Source: Phellopilus nigrolimitatus (taxonomy: Eukaryota > Basidiomycota > Agaricomycetes > Hymenochaetales > Hymenochaetaceae). Taken from it: a stretch of 64,000 nucleotides of DNA. The notes beneath the pieces were generated by a model. It saw only the letters and a list, made by a program, of their open reading frames with translations, was not told the origin of the DNA and made no database searches. Below are positions 34,759 to 46,503 of this stretch, piece after piece. A program made the translations under genes and the position numbers. Positions within the stretch are counted from its first letter, which is position 1. Every line of letters starts with the position of its first letter. The stretch lies in contig JAJOHG010000013.1 in NCBI GenBank assembly GCA_021029095.1, positions 372,001-436,000 on the forward strand, read 5' to 3'.

Positions 34759-36623
34759 ATGTCCTCCTTCACGCAGTTCCAAAGTTCTTTCAAAGGCGAC
34801 ATTGTCACTCCTGACCATCCGGAATATGAGAAGGCCATTCTTCGCTGGGCGGTCCAGGCTGTTCGACGCGCCAAGATCGTCGCGTTCGTAAGAGACGAAG
34901 ACGATGTATCGCGTGCCATAAAGTACGCGACTGCAGAGAAGCTGCCGCTCGCGATTCGCGGCGGCGGACATAGTACCCCAGGTGCTTCATCTAGCGAAGG
35001 CGGACTCGTTATCGATCTTTCAAGGTTCCTCAATGGGGTTCGCATCGACTCTGAGAAAAGGCTCGCGTATGTTGGTGGTGGTGCGCTCTGGGGAGCGGTC
35101 GACAATGCTGCGATCAAGTTTGGCCTGGCAACAGTTGGAGGAACTGTGAACCATGTAAGTTTCTTTCTTGTCCTGTTCTTCTTCGGGTTCATATACTGAT
35201 TATTTCTCTTCAAGACCGGCGTGGGAGGGTGAATATATATCTGATTCTCATTCAATATATTTTGACTAAAAACGCGCAAAGTCTTACTCTTGGAGGAGGA
35301 TTTGGATATCTTTCGTCCGCGCACGGACACACTATCGATAATCTCGTGCAAGTAAGTCTTCATAGACCGTATCTCTTAAAAAATAAGGCAATTGATCATT
35401 GTCCTTTCGTTAGGCAAAAATGGTCCTGGCGAACGGATCTATCGTCACAGCTAACGAGACCGAAAACGAGGACCTTTTCTGGGCGATCAGGGGTGGCGGT
35501 AGTAACTTCGGCGTCTGTACCGAGTTCGTGTTCAGGCTGCACGAGCAGCGAAAGGCTGTTTACGCTGGTATTTTGGCCTTTCCGGGCCCCTTGGCAGTCG
35601 AAGCCATGAAGGTCACGGAGAAATGGCTGGCGCGAGGATTCCCGTCTCAGAAGGAAACTTTGTTTCAAGTGGCAACGAGACTTCCTACACCCGAACGCAC
35701 AGTGAGTCAAGTCCGATGGACCAGTCTGTATCTGAAAGTTAAAAATGTATTTTTTATGTCAGCCTATTGTTGCTGTTATCGTCTTCCACAATGGTTCGGA
35801 AGAAGAGGGAAGGAAGGTATACAAAGACTTCCTCGATCTGAGTGAGGGATATACACCTATTCATTTATTCTTCCGGAATTAAAAGATAACTCGCCCAGAT
35901 CCGATCGACCATACAAAAGAAATTCCGTATGAGCTCTTGAACACTCTTCAGGTAAACTAGGCCCCTCCTTTCCGAGTTACCTCCTCTTCTTCACCGATCA
36001 TCAACTTTATATATGCAGAATGCAGGCGCCTACCACGGACAGTATAACTACGAGAAGGGCGCGTCCATTGGAGGCTACGACGTCGTAGTCGCCGAGAAGC
36101 TCTATGAGCGCTTTGTCGCGGAGACCGAGGCGCGCAGCGACTTGCGCGTGATGTGTGGCTTTGTCTTAATGAACCACGACAAGATCAGCAGTGTGCCGAG
36201 CGGCGCGACGGCGTTCAACAACCGCGTCCCGCACGTCTGGGCGATCACGAATGTGATGTGGGACGACGAGCCGGGCGCGGCGGAGAAGGGCCAAGGCGTG
36301 CGCGAGCTCGCAAGAAGGCTTGTGGACGTCCTAGTTAGCCGCGAGGTGAACCCCGAGGACGCGAAGGACAAGGCCTACGCGGGTTTCAGTACGTCCATGC
36401 TGTTGTTCAAGGATGACTTCAAGAAATTATCAACTTATGTTTTTTCTTTTCCTTGATTGAAGTCGGAGACGAGGACCTTTCCGTCAGCCGCTCGCAGACA
36501 TTATTCGGAGACAATTACCCGCGCCTCCAGCAGCTCAAAAAGAAGTACGACCCGGAGTTACTCTTCAACAAGTGGTACCCAATCGAACCAGCACGGTGCA
36601 TTCATGGGGAGCTGAAGATATAA
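34759..36623 (+). CDS. Berberine-bridge-type FAD-linked oxidoreductase
   Basis: Eight exons (34759-35154, 35215-35228, 35282-35351, 35414-35701, 35763-35841, 35899-35951, 36019-36388, 36463-36623) give 476 residues in phase. The FAD-binding PCMH fold is clear: LPLAIRGGGHSTPG carries the histidine that bonds flavin covalently, and GLTLGGGFGYLSSAHGHTID plus DLFWAIRGGGSNFGVCTEFV follow. The C-terminal BBE motif is KYDPELLFNKWYPI. The position of the second flavin-linking cysteine of bicovalent family members shows no cysteine (SSAHGHTID), so attachment is probably through histidine only. There is no signal peptide, so the enzyme is likely intracellular. Relatives oxidise alkaloids, sugars or polyketides; the substrate is unknown. 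The second exon is only 14 nt. Confidence 0.92.
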
Positions 36624-36762
36624 AGCTATCTGTAGTACTTCTTATTTATTTGCAGATTAATGTACAAAAGAGAGGTTCGAGAAATATCACAACCCCGCTC
36701 CATTTGCTTCCGCACCGTGCGTCAAACCAGCCGAAGGAAAGAGAGAAAAAAATTGAAAGTGT

Positions 36763-38848
36763 TTAATGGTCCGCTTCCTCCCATGTACGGCCAACCGTCT
36801 TGGCAAGGTCTGCCTGGGTAATCTGCTTTCCGCTCGTGAAATAGCCTGCAGCGATCTTAGCGTCGATCTCGACGCGCGAATCGGGCGGAATGAGGTGATC
36901 TAGGGTTAGTGGTCAACTTAAACACGGACGTACGGGAAATGATAGAATTTGGGACAAACCAGGGAGGTCATAGCGCTTGCGGATGGTGATACCTGACTGG
37001 ACGATCGCGTTGTATTTCCTACAATTTCGAAAAACAAAATTAAAACATGAGTCCCGAAATCACTTCGCTAAACGCACATGTCGCTCATGGACACCATGTT
37101 GTCGATCTTGGTGATACCGAGCCAGTGGAGGATGTCGGGCATGAGCGCCTGGAAGCGCATATCTTTCACGCCCGCGATGAGCTCCGTCGACTTGAAGTAC
37201 TTGTCCGCCGAGTCGCCGCCGCGCTTGCGCAAATTGTACACGAGGTACCTGGGCGTAAGTAAAGGCGTTTACAATTAATAAGCTGGCCAATCATCGGAAG
37301 ATGGAAAGACGAACTTGGTGACCTCACCGAGCGCGCGGCCCTCCTTGCGGAAGTAGACGACGACGCCGACGCCCCCGCGCTGTGCGCAGCGAACGCACTC
37401 TTCGATTGCGAAGGTGAGGTACGGCTTGCACGTGCATATGTCGGAGCCAAAGACATCAGAACCGTTACCTGCAGAAAACGCATCGCCATGAGCAAAGCAA
37501 ACGGAAAGAAACGTAAATCGAATCGAGCATACACTCGTCATGAACGCGAAGCGTGAGCTCTTTTGTCTCGTCGCGCATATACTCAGGAGGACCGACTGGA
37601 CAGATGTCAGTCGCAAGGTAAAGCAGAAAATAGAGCAGACGTACATATGTAGACAGTCAGACCACCAATAGGAGGTAGGAATACTTTTACATCTGGGCGA
37701 GTGATGAGTTCCGGGTACATTCCTCCGGTATCTTCGAACAGAGCGCGGCGCAAGAGCGATTCGGAACTAATGGTACGTTAGATACAAATGATCTACTCGT
37801 GTTACAAAAGGCAAACTACTCACATGCCAAACCGATCCGCCACACCCGGTAAGTACCATACTGGTTCAACTGCCGCTTTGCTAGTGACGAGTTCAATTCC
37901 CGGGTCGGCTGAGCTTTCCGTCCTATCCTCATTCAGGAGCGGTCTGCTCTTGATGACAATCTTGTTGTCAACCGGTATCTCGCCCTTGCGCGCCGCCTCG
38001 TCGAGTTCAGACAGCTTGATATGTGCCTTCGTGACGGCAATGCTTGGGCGGATATCGAGGCCTTTCCCCTCCACCTCGTCGCGGAATATCTGCGGGACAA
38101 GGTGGCCCCATGGATCAAAGGAGACGATCTTCCCCGGGTCGAACCATGCGGGAACAGGCGGGACGGGCACAGGCGGCTCGGTGAGTGAATAATCCGGCTT
38201 GTGCGTCGGCGACAGCGTGCCGAGCGCGATTGCGAGCGCGCGGTAAATGGAGTACGAGCCGGAATGTGCGCCGATGGCGTTGCGGTGCTTGATGGACGGC
38301 ACGAGACGCGAGCAGATGACAGGCCCACGGACCTTAGGATCTTCGGCACCCCAGACGAGCGGGTACGGCTTGATGCCGTGCTGGTCCGGGTAAGCTGCGA
38401 GGTAGGAATTATCATACGTTCGGTCAGCGAAGCAGCCCTTGAGATGACGAAACTCAGAACCCACTTGTGAGGATGACGCGGGACGGAAATAGAGCGCGTT
38501 CTCGCTCCTTTTCCGACGGTAGAGCTTGGTCGCCACGAGAGGGCGAACCGAGCGTCGAGGGCAGCGAGGAGGACAGCGCGGGGATGGATGCGGAGGGCGA
38601 GGCGTGGGGGTCGATCATGGGTAGGGCGGACGGCGTCTCGCGGCCTGGAGTCGGGAAGCCATTTGTATGCGGTCGTGGCGAGCCCGGTGTCAGGATGGAG
38701 TCGACCTGGGAGCATGCCAGATGCTACGTTAAGCAACGGTACATCGAGAGTACTTACAACGCACCTTGGCGGAGAGCACCTGCTGGGACTTCTGCAGGTC
38801 CTGGAGCTGAACGAGAATCTGGGTGAGTACGGCGTCTGAGGCAGACAT
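36763..38848 (-). CDS. URC1: Urc1-type GTP cyclohydrolase II homologue
   Basis: The first exon (38765-38848) encodes an N-terminal helix (MSASDAVLTQILVQLQDLQK). Later exons (38465-38705, 37824-38394 and several more to 36763) carry YPDQHGIKPYPLVWG, VRGPVICSR, GAHSGSYSIYRALAIALG, NGSDVFGSDICTCKPYLTFA, a metal/GTP site with clustered cysteines, and GVGVVVYFRKEGRALGEV, the signature of GTP cyclohydrolase II. The long N-terminal extension and the ending ADLAKTVGRTWEEADH fit Urc1 of the fungal URC uracil-degradation pathway rather than riboflavin RIB1. I infer that function from family resemblance only, since no other URC gene is in the window. Exon boundaries in the C-terminal third were not all fixed. 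Confidence 0.82.
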
Positions 38849-41113
38849 GGTTCGTTCGTTGATGCTGCCGTCGTCGTCGGTGTCGTTCAAAAAGTGAGTG
38901 AGTGGGTGCGCGTTAAAGGCGTGTCGCCGCGTCCTGACCTAGGCTACGGCACCGTGTCGGCAGTTTCCGAAAAGAAGCAAATTAGACTCTTGTTAGACTC
39001 TTAGACTGCTAATTATATGGATCCAAGGGTCGTCCTCTCGTCTTCAACGTCGTCGCGGAAAGAGGAGAAAGGCGAACAGTATGCATTATTTGGCATTTTA
39101 TGCTAAAGGAAGCCAGGCACGCGCTCTTATCTGAACTTTCCTGCTTGTTCATCCTTCCGACGAAGCGGCAATTCGAGATAAGGCTCGAACGTTCGCAGCG
39201 GGGCTATCGGAGGCTATCTGCACATGCACCGTCGTCGTCCTCCCCTTGGCTGCATATAGGTCGTAGCTAGCCGTCACTGAATGTTCCTGGCGACGACTGA
39301 CGACTGTTCGATGGTGGTCTCGTCTGCCCAAATATCTTATTTCGTTGCCTAAGAATTGCTTATCTCGACTATGGGTCGAACGGCCGACGCCCGCAGGACT
39401 CGGAAGGACTCGGAAAACAGTGCCCTAGACGAGCAAGGACTGAAGTTTATATATTGAAGTTTACCACTGCGCGTCGAACTGCACCGTGTCTTGCGGTTGT
39501 AATACAAGGTTGTGAATGCACTACCTCCGACGAACGTGTTTGGCGGTGTTCTTGTACCGTGTCTACCTGGGTCTCCCTTAGCGCGCATTTCTGCACAATT
39601 TTGCAGATTGCGAGATAGCTGGCGGTTTGTGTGAGTTTTTGTCTTCTTCATTCGCACCGTGTTGTTGATGGTCTCCCAAGACGCCATACCATACGACGTT
39701 CACACATTCTCTACTTGCCGACCAATAATTTGAACGCGCGATGACCAACAACACTGAAGAGACAGTGCGCAAAATCTGTATTTAAATTTATATTTGGCGA
39801 GAAACGCCTCTATGATGTTGACTAGCTTTTGCTTTTGAAAACCAAAAAACCAATATTGATGCAGGCAGGGCATTGCAATATGTCGGCGAGTCATTGAGAT
39901 GTAATGTGCATTCGTCTGTATACTTACCACAGAAAAGGACAGTGGAGAGAGGTATAATCGAAGGAGGGATTAGTCCATGCGACATACTGCAAAACTTGCA
40001 GATAACAATGAATTTACATAAGGTGGATTTCACGGAATTTCTGGGTGTCTCGCACAATTCGGACATGCTCGCCCATCACATTCTCAGAGCGCCCTTCCAT
40101 CTTCGCCAGGTAGGTACATATGTTCAGCCGTCTGCGTAATAAAGCATCAGTGATTTCGGCGCAGAGCCCCCGCCATGGGAGGTCTATGGTTATTATGGGT
40201 TCAATCAACCCCTTACTGTGCCAAGCGAATGTCTAGCGCTTCGCGAGCGTTCAGCATAATCCGAATTCTCTCCTTCCTGAAGGCAATCAAATATTAGCGA
40301 CTTTCTCTCTACGTCCTCTGTGTTAGTTTTTGCCGAGATGTCGCGTATTGCACAGCACAGGATGCGCATGTAGACGCGAGGCAAAGATCAAAATCAGCAC
40401 TCATCCCTGATCTGACTAGTTCTCACATTTATGAAAAACAGAAAAACTGAAGGGGCATAGAGCTTCTTCAGGGGTCTTGTGAAATCTATTTTTCGGGTAA
40501 CAACCTGGTTTGAGCGAGTGAGTTCCGAGCTGAGAGCAATGTGTCGATGTGACATAGGAGCCTTTCTTCAAAGAAATTCTACATATTTCCAAAAATGGAT
40601 ATGTCAGCGACCGAAATAGGCGGTCAAGGATCGCTTGAGGCGGTTGACCCGTTTACACACAGCCTACCTCATTATGACTTTATATGAACCTCCGCAACAC
40701 ATTCTCGTTTCCTTTCTCTCTTCTTCGGTCTTCCACCCACATTCCCCTCGCCGTCCTCGCCGCGCCCTCGTTGCCGCCAGTCGACAGACAGGTAGCGCGC
40801 GGCATCCCGCGTAGGCAAACCTAATTCACGCCACGCTGAACTATAAAGTCGGAATCACGAGCCCGCCGCGCATATATTGGCGTGGACGAGAGAAGAAAGC
40901 AGGTGCGTCGCCAACGCGCACTCACACTCGCCTTCTCTTCGCGCTCTCCTGCGGGGAAGCGATACATTGGACAGCAGCGCTGATTACTCGGGTCAGGCTC
41001 TCGCACGACGAGTCGCACCTCTCACGCAACGACGTCGCGCCGGCTTCGGTTTTTTTACCGTAAATTTCAGCTCGTTGTAGTGGATAAGCCTCGAAGGTTA
41101 GCGCGCGCGCACG
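38849..41113. other. 2.3 kb divergent intergenic region, no gene seen
   Basis: Open frames here, including one of 112 codons at 39349-39687 (-), show no family resemblance and no splice partners. The AC/CT-rich stretch around 40690-40780 and a GC-alternating run at 41099-41110 lie just before the membrane-protein gene and probably belong to its promoter or 5' UTR. Confidence 0.45.
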
Positions 41114-43570
41114 ATGAAACGATTTGCTAGGCAAGTTTCAGACAGCGGGAATGGCGCAACTGCAACGGGTAAGTGACGTGTCATAGCTCCTCGTTCCCTG
41201 CGCTAAGAATTTCTCAATGGATACAGCTCCTACGGATGGCACCGATACAGGTGAGCGTTGCCCGCTTCCCCGGATATCATGACCACAATCAGGCTAACTA
41301 TCTCCGGTCATCCTGGCCTCTCCCTTTCGTCACTTACTCTGTTTCCGCTACTCGCCACCTCTCCTCTATTCACCTTGGAAACGGGGGACTTGCAGCTACG
41401 ATAGCCTCCACACCAACATCGACCGACGTGGCGGCCATTTTAAATTCTGCGGCGCCCGTCTCTGTGAGTAGTAGCGATGGGGCGGGCACTCCTACCGTGA
41501 CTGCGGCTACTGCGACTGGGACTGCGACTGGGACTGCGCCAGGCACTCTGAGTGTTGTTTCGATCGCGACGACAGGCATTGAAACTACCCCGCCAACTAG
41601 TCCGGCAATAGACCCGACGACAAGGAGTAGTAGCGGGGTCAGCGTGCCGAATGTGACGAGTGTGCTGAATACTGTGCTCAGTACGGGGAGCTCGACGGAT
41701 GGGAGCCAAAGTGCGCAACCTACGACAAGTACTACGGACTCCCAGACGAGCGCCTCAACAGGGACGTCTGCTTTAATATCGGGAAGTGCGTCAACAACTA
41801 GGACGAGTTCATCTTCGTCGCCTTCAATCACCACAACTACTAGCAGTACTACGTGAGCCATATTTTTTCAAAGAAATTCGGATCTTTATTCTGATTATCT
41901 TGCAGGAGCACTTCGGCGACTCCTTCGTCTACTTCCTCTTCTTCATCTAGTACGACCCATACGTCCAGTCGATCTTCAAGTAATACCGACTCCTCTACGT
42001 CTTCGACCACATCATCTACTACGAGTTCAGCCAGTACTTCGTTAACGACCGTTTTTACGGAGGTAGTCACGACAGAAGGTGGGCAAGCTACGACAGTCAG
42101 TCCCCCTTTCGCCCCATGCCTTGCGCTTCAGACCTGTCTGACGAGTTCTAATCGCTCATGAATCAGATTTTCAGACCTATCGCCACACTCAACACCGTTC
42201 CGCAGAGCTCCTCAAGCATGACCTCCCAGAGAGCTGCCATAATCGGTGGTAGCATCGGCGGGGTTGTCTTCATCCTTGTTTGTCTTTTATCTGCCCTCCT
42301 CTGCTGGCGCCACCGGAAGCGTGCCCAAGAGCGTGCACATCGCTATGTCCCTACTCCGCGTTCAGAGTTCCTGGCACACGAAGATGACTTTGATCTTGCG
42401 GCGCCTAACCGACCGCGAGGTATGGGATTTTTCGGGACATTCAAGCGCGGCGACAGCAGCGGGGACGGGGGCGGTACTAGCAATGCTGCACCGCCTGGTG
42501 AGCGCTCACGAAGTCTCGCAGCGGTAGGGTCGCTCGACACGCCTGAGATGGGCGAACTCGACCACGAACCGCCGCCACGGCTGCTTCGTCCAGTGGCAAG
42601 CAAGACTGGCAGCTATTTCCAGGAGGCCGTATGGCCGCCCCCGGTCGATGGCTACCGTATCAGCGATCCATTGATGGCTGCGAGTAACGTAGACCTCACA
42701 AGCATCGTCGACGACGTGATGGGCCGTAACTCACGCGGGGCGCAGGCCGGGCCCTCGAGCGCGGATGCGGGGCCCTCTTCCTGGTCGGGCTCGCCGCCCC
42801 ACCCGTCCAGATTGCGTGGCGGTGCCGCCGAGAGCGCGAGCCTCCTCACTATGTCTGATATATCCAACGACCACGGCCCCCGCACACCCTGGCACGAGGG
42901 CTCGCAGACGATGTCGTCCGCGGGGAGCTCGCCCGACTTGCCCCGACACCAGCGCGACTGGTGCATGAACTCGGAGAGCGGGCTACTCGCGCACCTCGAC
43001 GGGCAGGGGCGCTACTCGCGGCGGCACAGCTCGGGCAGCGGAAGTGCATCGTGGCTGCCGGCCGGCGCTGCGGCCCCTGCGTTCTCGGAGCGCGTGACAA
43101 GCCCGACTTCGCCGCTCCGCGTGGTCACGGAACCGCAACGGACGTATGAGGACGAAGAGTGGCCCGCGCCGCCGTCCCGCGCGCACGAAAAAGCAAGGGC
43201 GGTCGTGCAAGAACGCCGGCAGACCTCCACCGGGTCAAATATGGACACGCTGGACGACGTCGCGGTAGCGCGCCGGACGCTGCAGCAGGAGCAGGACCAG
43301 CAGTCGCTGCGCCGCACGTCGTTCTCCGTGTCGACGTCGTCGACGCAGCGCCGCCGCGGTGCGCGCAACGACGGCGAGAGCGCGCCGCCGACGCCGTACG
43401 CGGACGAGTCGGAGCTCGACCCGCGCTCGCGCGAGCCGAGCCTGCCGTCGCTGTCGCACGCGAATTCGCTCGCGCTCCGAGCGGCCCAGAATCGGCTGGG
43501 GGACGTGTCTGAAGCGGGCGCGCTTCCCCGGCGCGAGGGGAGAGCCGACGGGGCGCCGGGCGCCTCATGA
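41114..43570 (+). CDS. Ser/Thr-rich single-pass membrane protein, plus-strand copy
   Basis: Five exons (41114-41168, 41227-41250, 41396-41852, 41906-42095, 42167-43570) give 709 residues in phase. The second exon is 24 nt. The first 260 residues are a mucin-like Ser/Thr-rich stretch with no signal peptide. One transmembrane helix follows (AAIIGGSIGGVVFILVCLLS, about residues 264-287), ended by a basic stop-transfer run (CWRHRKRAQERAHR). The 420-residue tail is low-complexity, Pro/Ser/Arg/Gly-rich, cytoplasmic and has high GC. This layout recalls fungal Mid2/Wsc-like wall sensors and Skg6-type proteins, but there is no WSC cysteine domain and no firm homology. A very similar layout is found in the convergent gene at 44257-45864. 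Confidence 0.8.
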
Positions 43571-44256
43571 CAGTGACTAACCCGATCTTGCCATCTTGTA
43601 TCCTTTCATTTTTCTTTTTTATTACGGACTCGACATTCGGACTTACAGGTTTTTATGATTTTCACTGACGACCTCTGCACGCTGGACGCTTTTTTGCGCG
43701 CTTCCCCCCCTCCGCCCGCATTCGCTCTGTTCATTGTATATATTTATTCGTTGCTGTCTCCTGTACCGCCCCTTTGTCTCTGCCTTTATGCGTTGACAGA
43801 TTTCTACGTAGTATACTGCTTGTCCCACTGTCGCTAACAAGATTCGAGCATGCGAGTCTGAATTGACTGGAATAAATTTAACATTGCATGTAGTGCTCAC
43901 GGAGCACATTTCACATTTCCTTCCTCTTTGTTTGAGCAGTCGATCGTCTTTATCCACAAAATAAGCATACAATCACTCTAAAATTGCGCCTGCGAGTACT
44001 GGGATTTTGAACAAAAAGAATGGTCTACAGGAAACAGCACTATAATAGATACATGGCATAGCGTAGCTGTCAGCTTACTAGTGAGTTGGATAGCCGTGGG
44101 ACCTGACTCATAGGTAGATCCGTCAATTCGTATCATTAAGACATATTTTTATCTCTTCCCCAACGCTCCTTCACCGTATACAAATAACAGAACATAACCG
44201 CGCGGTCATCCGCCGCTCGGAGAAAGGCCGGCGATGAGTCCCCACTGCCGTGGAGG
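43571..44256. other. Convergent 3' region between the two membrane-protein genes
   Basis: 686 bp containing both 3' UTRs. T-rich and pyrimidine-rich stretches near 43600-43760 are typical of 3' UTRs. No gene is seen. Confidence 0.5.
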
Positions 44257-45864
44257 TCAGTGCGCCTCGTCCGAGCGTATGCTCTCGTACGTCGGCGGGA
44301 TCTCGTTCGGGGGTGCCTCGTGCTCGTGCTCATGCTCCGGCAAGCGCCCGCCGTCCCGGTGCACAACGACGCTGCTGCGCGCGTCGTCCGGGTCCGCGTC
44401 GGCGTCGCCCGTGTCGTTCCGCAGGGTCAGCGGCGCGCCCGCGCCGTAATTCGAGCCGCCCGCACCGTACTGTCCCTGCTGCTGGCCCTGCCGCTGCTGC
44501 TGCGCGTAGCGCGCGGCGAACGCCTCGCGCTCCTTTGCGGAGGCGGCCGTCGACGGCGTGTGCGAGTTCGTCGAGAAGGTCACGGGGAGGCTCGGGCCGG
44601 GGGACGGCTGGCCCTGGCGGTGCATCCCCGCCGCCGCGGCGCCCGCCGGCGGGTACGGCGAGACGCCGTACGGGTACCCGCCGCTGCTGAGGCTGGGGCT
44701 CGTGCGCAGGCCGCCGGAGTGCGAGCCGGAGCCGGTGTCGGAGGGCGCGGAGGGCGCGTGGGGGTCGTAGTACGAGTCGTTCGACAGCGGGCGGCCGCCG
44801 GTGTTTTTCTGGTCGTGCCCGCCCTGCGCTGCGTACGCGGCGCCTGCACCCAAGCCAGCGGCGGCGGCCGGGCCGAGGAAGGACGCGCCGGGTGTGCCGC
44901 TTTCTTGCATTCCATATCGATACGGTGTAACGTCGGCTTCGGGCCCGGCAGCTCCCGCTAATAGATCCGCGCCTCCTCTTCCGTGGCCAACACGCTGCAC
45001 AGGATCACGCTTGACAAGGCGGTCCGGATCGAAATTGCCGTCGAACTCGTTCTGCTTGCGTCGGCGACAGAGGAGCCAGATGATCAAAATAATTATGGTG
45101 ACGCCTGCGACTCCGCCAACCACGCCGCCGACGATCGCACCGACGTGGTTATTACTGGACGTGCCGGAGCCCGAGTTGCTTGCCGCAGCCGAGGAATTAC
45201 TCGACGAGATCTGCGTGGTCTGGACGACAGTGGACGTCTGACCATTCTGAGTAACTCTGCACATATGTTAGTACGCTTGCGGTGAAACATCGGAAAAGAC
45301 ATGCACTCACACAATCGTGGTCGCGACAGAACTGCCAGTACCCGCGGGAGTAGAAGTGCTGCTGGAGCTGCCGGAACTACTGGAGCTGGTAGAATCGCTT
45401 GAAGTCGTAGCGGACGGGCTCGAGCTGGACGAAGTACTCTGGGTCGAGGATGTCGTACTCGTGGGTGGCGGGGAACTGCTCGAGCTCGACGAAGTGGTGG
45501 TAGTTGGTGGTGGTGTCGTCGTCGACGGTGGTGTCGATGAAGTACTAGACGAAGTCGTGGAGGTAGTGGACGTCGGGGGCGGGGACGAGGTTGTAGACGT
45601 AGACGAAGGTGGAGGCGACGAGGAGGTCGTTGAGGGATCTGTACCGGTCGTAGTGTTAGAAGATGTAGAACTGGGAGCGGAGGTGGTCGAGCTGGGGTCC
45701 GTCGACGAGCCTGATGAAGACATCGGGAGCGACGAAGATGAGGAGGTCGTTGTAACAGACGAAGTAACAGGCGAAGAAGAAGAAGACAAAATTGCAGACG
45801 ATGAAGATAAGGACGGCGACGGCGTCGGCGACAAATCTGGCGTCGACGTCGGGATTACAGGCAT
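44257..45864 (-). CDS. Ser/Thr-rich single-pass membrane protein with PPxY motif
   Basis: Two exons (45311-45864, 44257-45256) give 517 residues. The N-terminal 220 residues are almost only Ser, Thr and Pro (mucin-like), again without a signal peptide. A glycine-rich transmembrane helix follows (VGAIVGGVVGGVAGVTIIIL, about 223-247), then RRRKQNEFDGNFDPDR, a juxtamembrane motif I know from many basidiomycete membrane proteins of this kind. The cytoplasmic tail is Gly/Ala/Tyr/Gln-rich and ends EIPPTYESIRSDEAH. PPTY is a PPxY motif that WW domains of Rsp5/Nedd4 ligases bind. The role may be a cell-surface sensor or wall-linked protein whose level is set by ubiquitination; this is inference. Confidence 0.83.
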
Positions 45865-46503
45865 GAAGGATAAGAATGAAAGCGGAGAAACGTCAAATCA
45901 TGCGACTCTTTCGGGGACGCGGTTCATCAAGGTAGCGCAGGGCTCTCGACGTCGAAGACGACGAGGGGGATGGTAGTGGTGGGAGCGGGAAGGAGAAAGG
46001 AAGAGAAGGGATGTAGGCGGAGTGAAAAGCAGGAGGAGCGGATCGGCAAGAGGGCCTCATGTCCGCGATTGACGTATCTTTCTCCCCGCCTCGCCGATGC
46101 ATGCGCAGTCTTTACTCAAGACACAACTAGCCAAAGACAAACTAGACTAGCACTTACTTTGCCGCTTTTCCTTTACTCGTCTTGCCATCGTTTTTGTGCG
46201 TTTCCGGTGTCAAAGGAGTGTACCGACAGACGTCGTAGTCAAAAGGAGGGAGGCAGACGCTCACATACGGCGTGACTGGCCGCCGCCTCACATAACGACG
46301 CTGACGTGAGAAATATAAATTAAATGAAATGAAATGAAATTAAAAATAAAATGGATGCCCCACTTTTTCCCTCGTGGAGTTGTGCGCGAGTAAACGTGGC
46401 GACGGCATGCAGTGCTGAGCTGCTTCCATTCAATTTAGGCAACTCCAAGTATCCCGCGTGGTGCAGCTCGTCTGCACCCACAATCAGTTTGCAAGTCGTC
46501 AGT
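45865..46503. other. Divergent intergenic region
   Basis: About 640 bp between the membrane-protein gene (-) and the MYND gene (+). It includes the pentamer tract described separately. An in-frame ATG at 46351 would extend the MYND protein by 51 residues, so part of this may be coding. Confidence 0.45.
46319..46350. repeat. AAATG pentamer tract
   Basis: Three to four copies of AAATG pass into an A-rich run just upstream of the in-frame ATG at 46351. It may be part of the promoter or 5' UTR of the MYND gene. Confidence 0.7.

Noticed and set aside
37933..38736. Long minus-strand frame (267 codons) overlapping the Urc1 gene
   Set aside because: It is the shifted-frame shadow of the Urc1 exons; its translation is Arg/Ser-rich without motifs, while the other frame shows clear GTP cyclohydrolase II blocks.
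42652..43568. Several long minus-strand frames opposite the membrane-protein tail
   Set aside because: All are Arg/Ala-rich and arise from the high GC content of the real plus-strand exon.
45317..45976. 219-codon plus-strand Val/Glu/Asp-rich frame
   Set aside because: It is the complement of the Ser/Thr/Pro-rich exon of the 44257-45864 gene.
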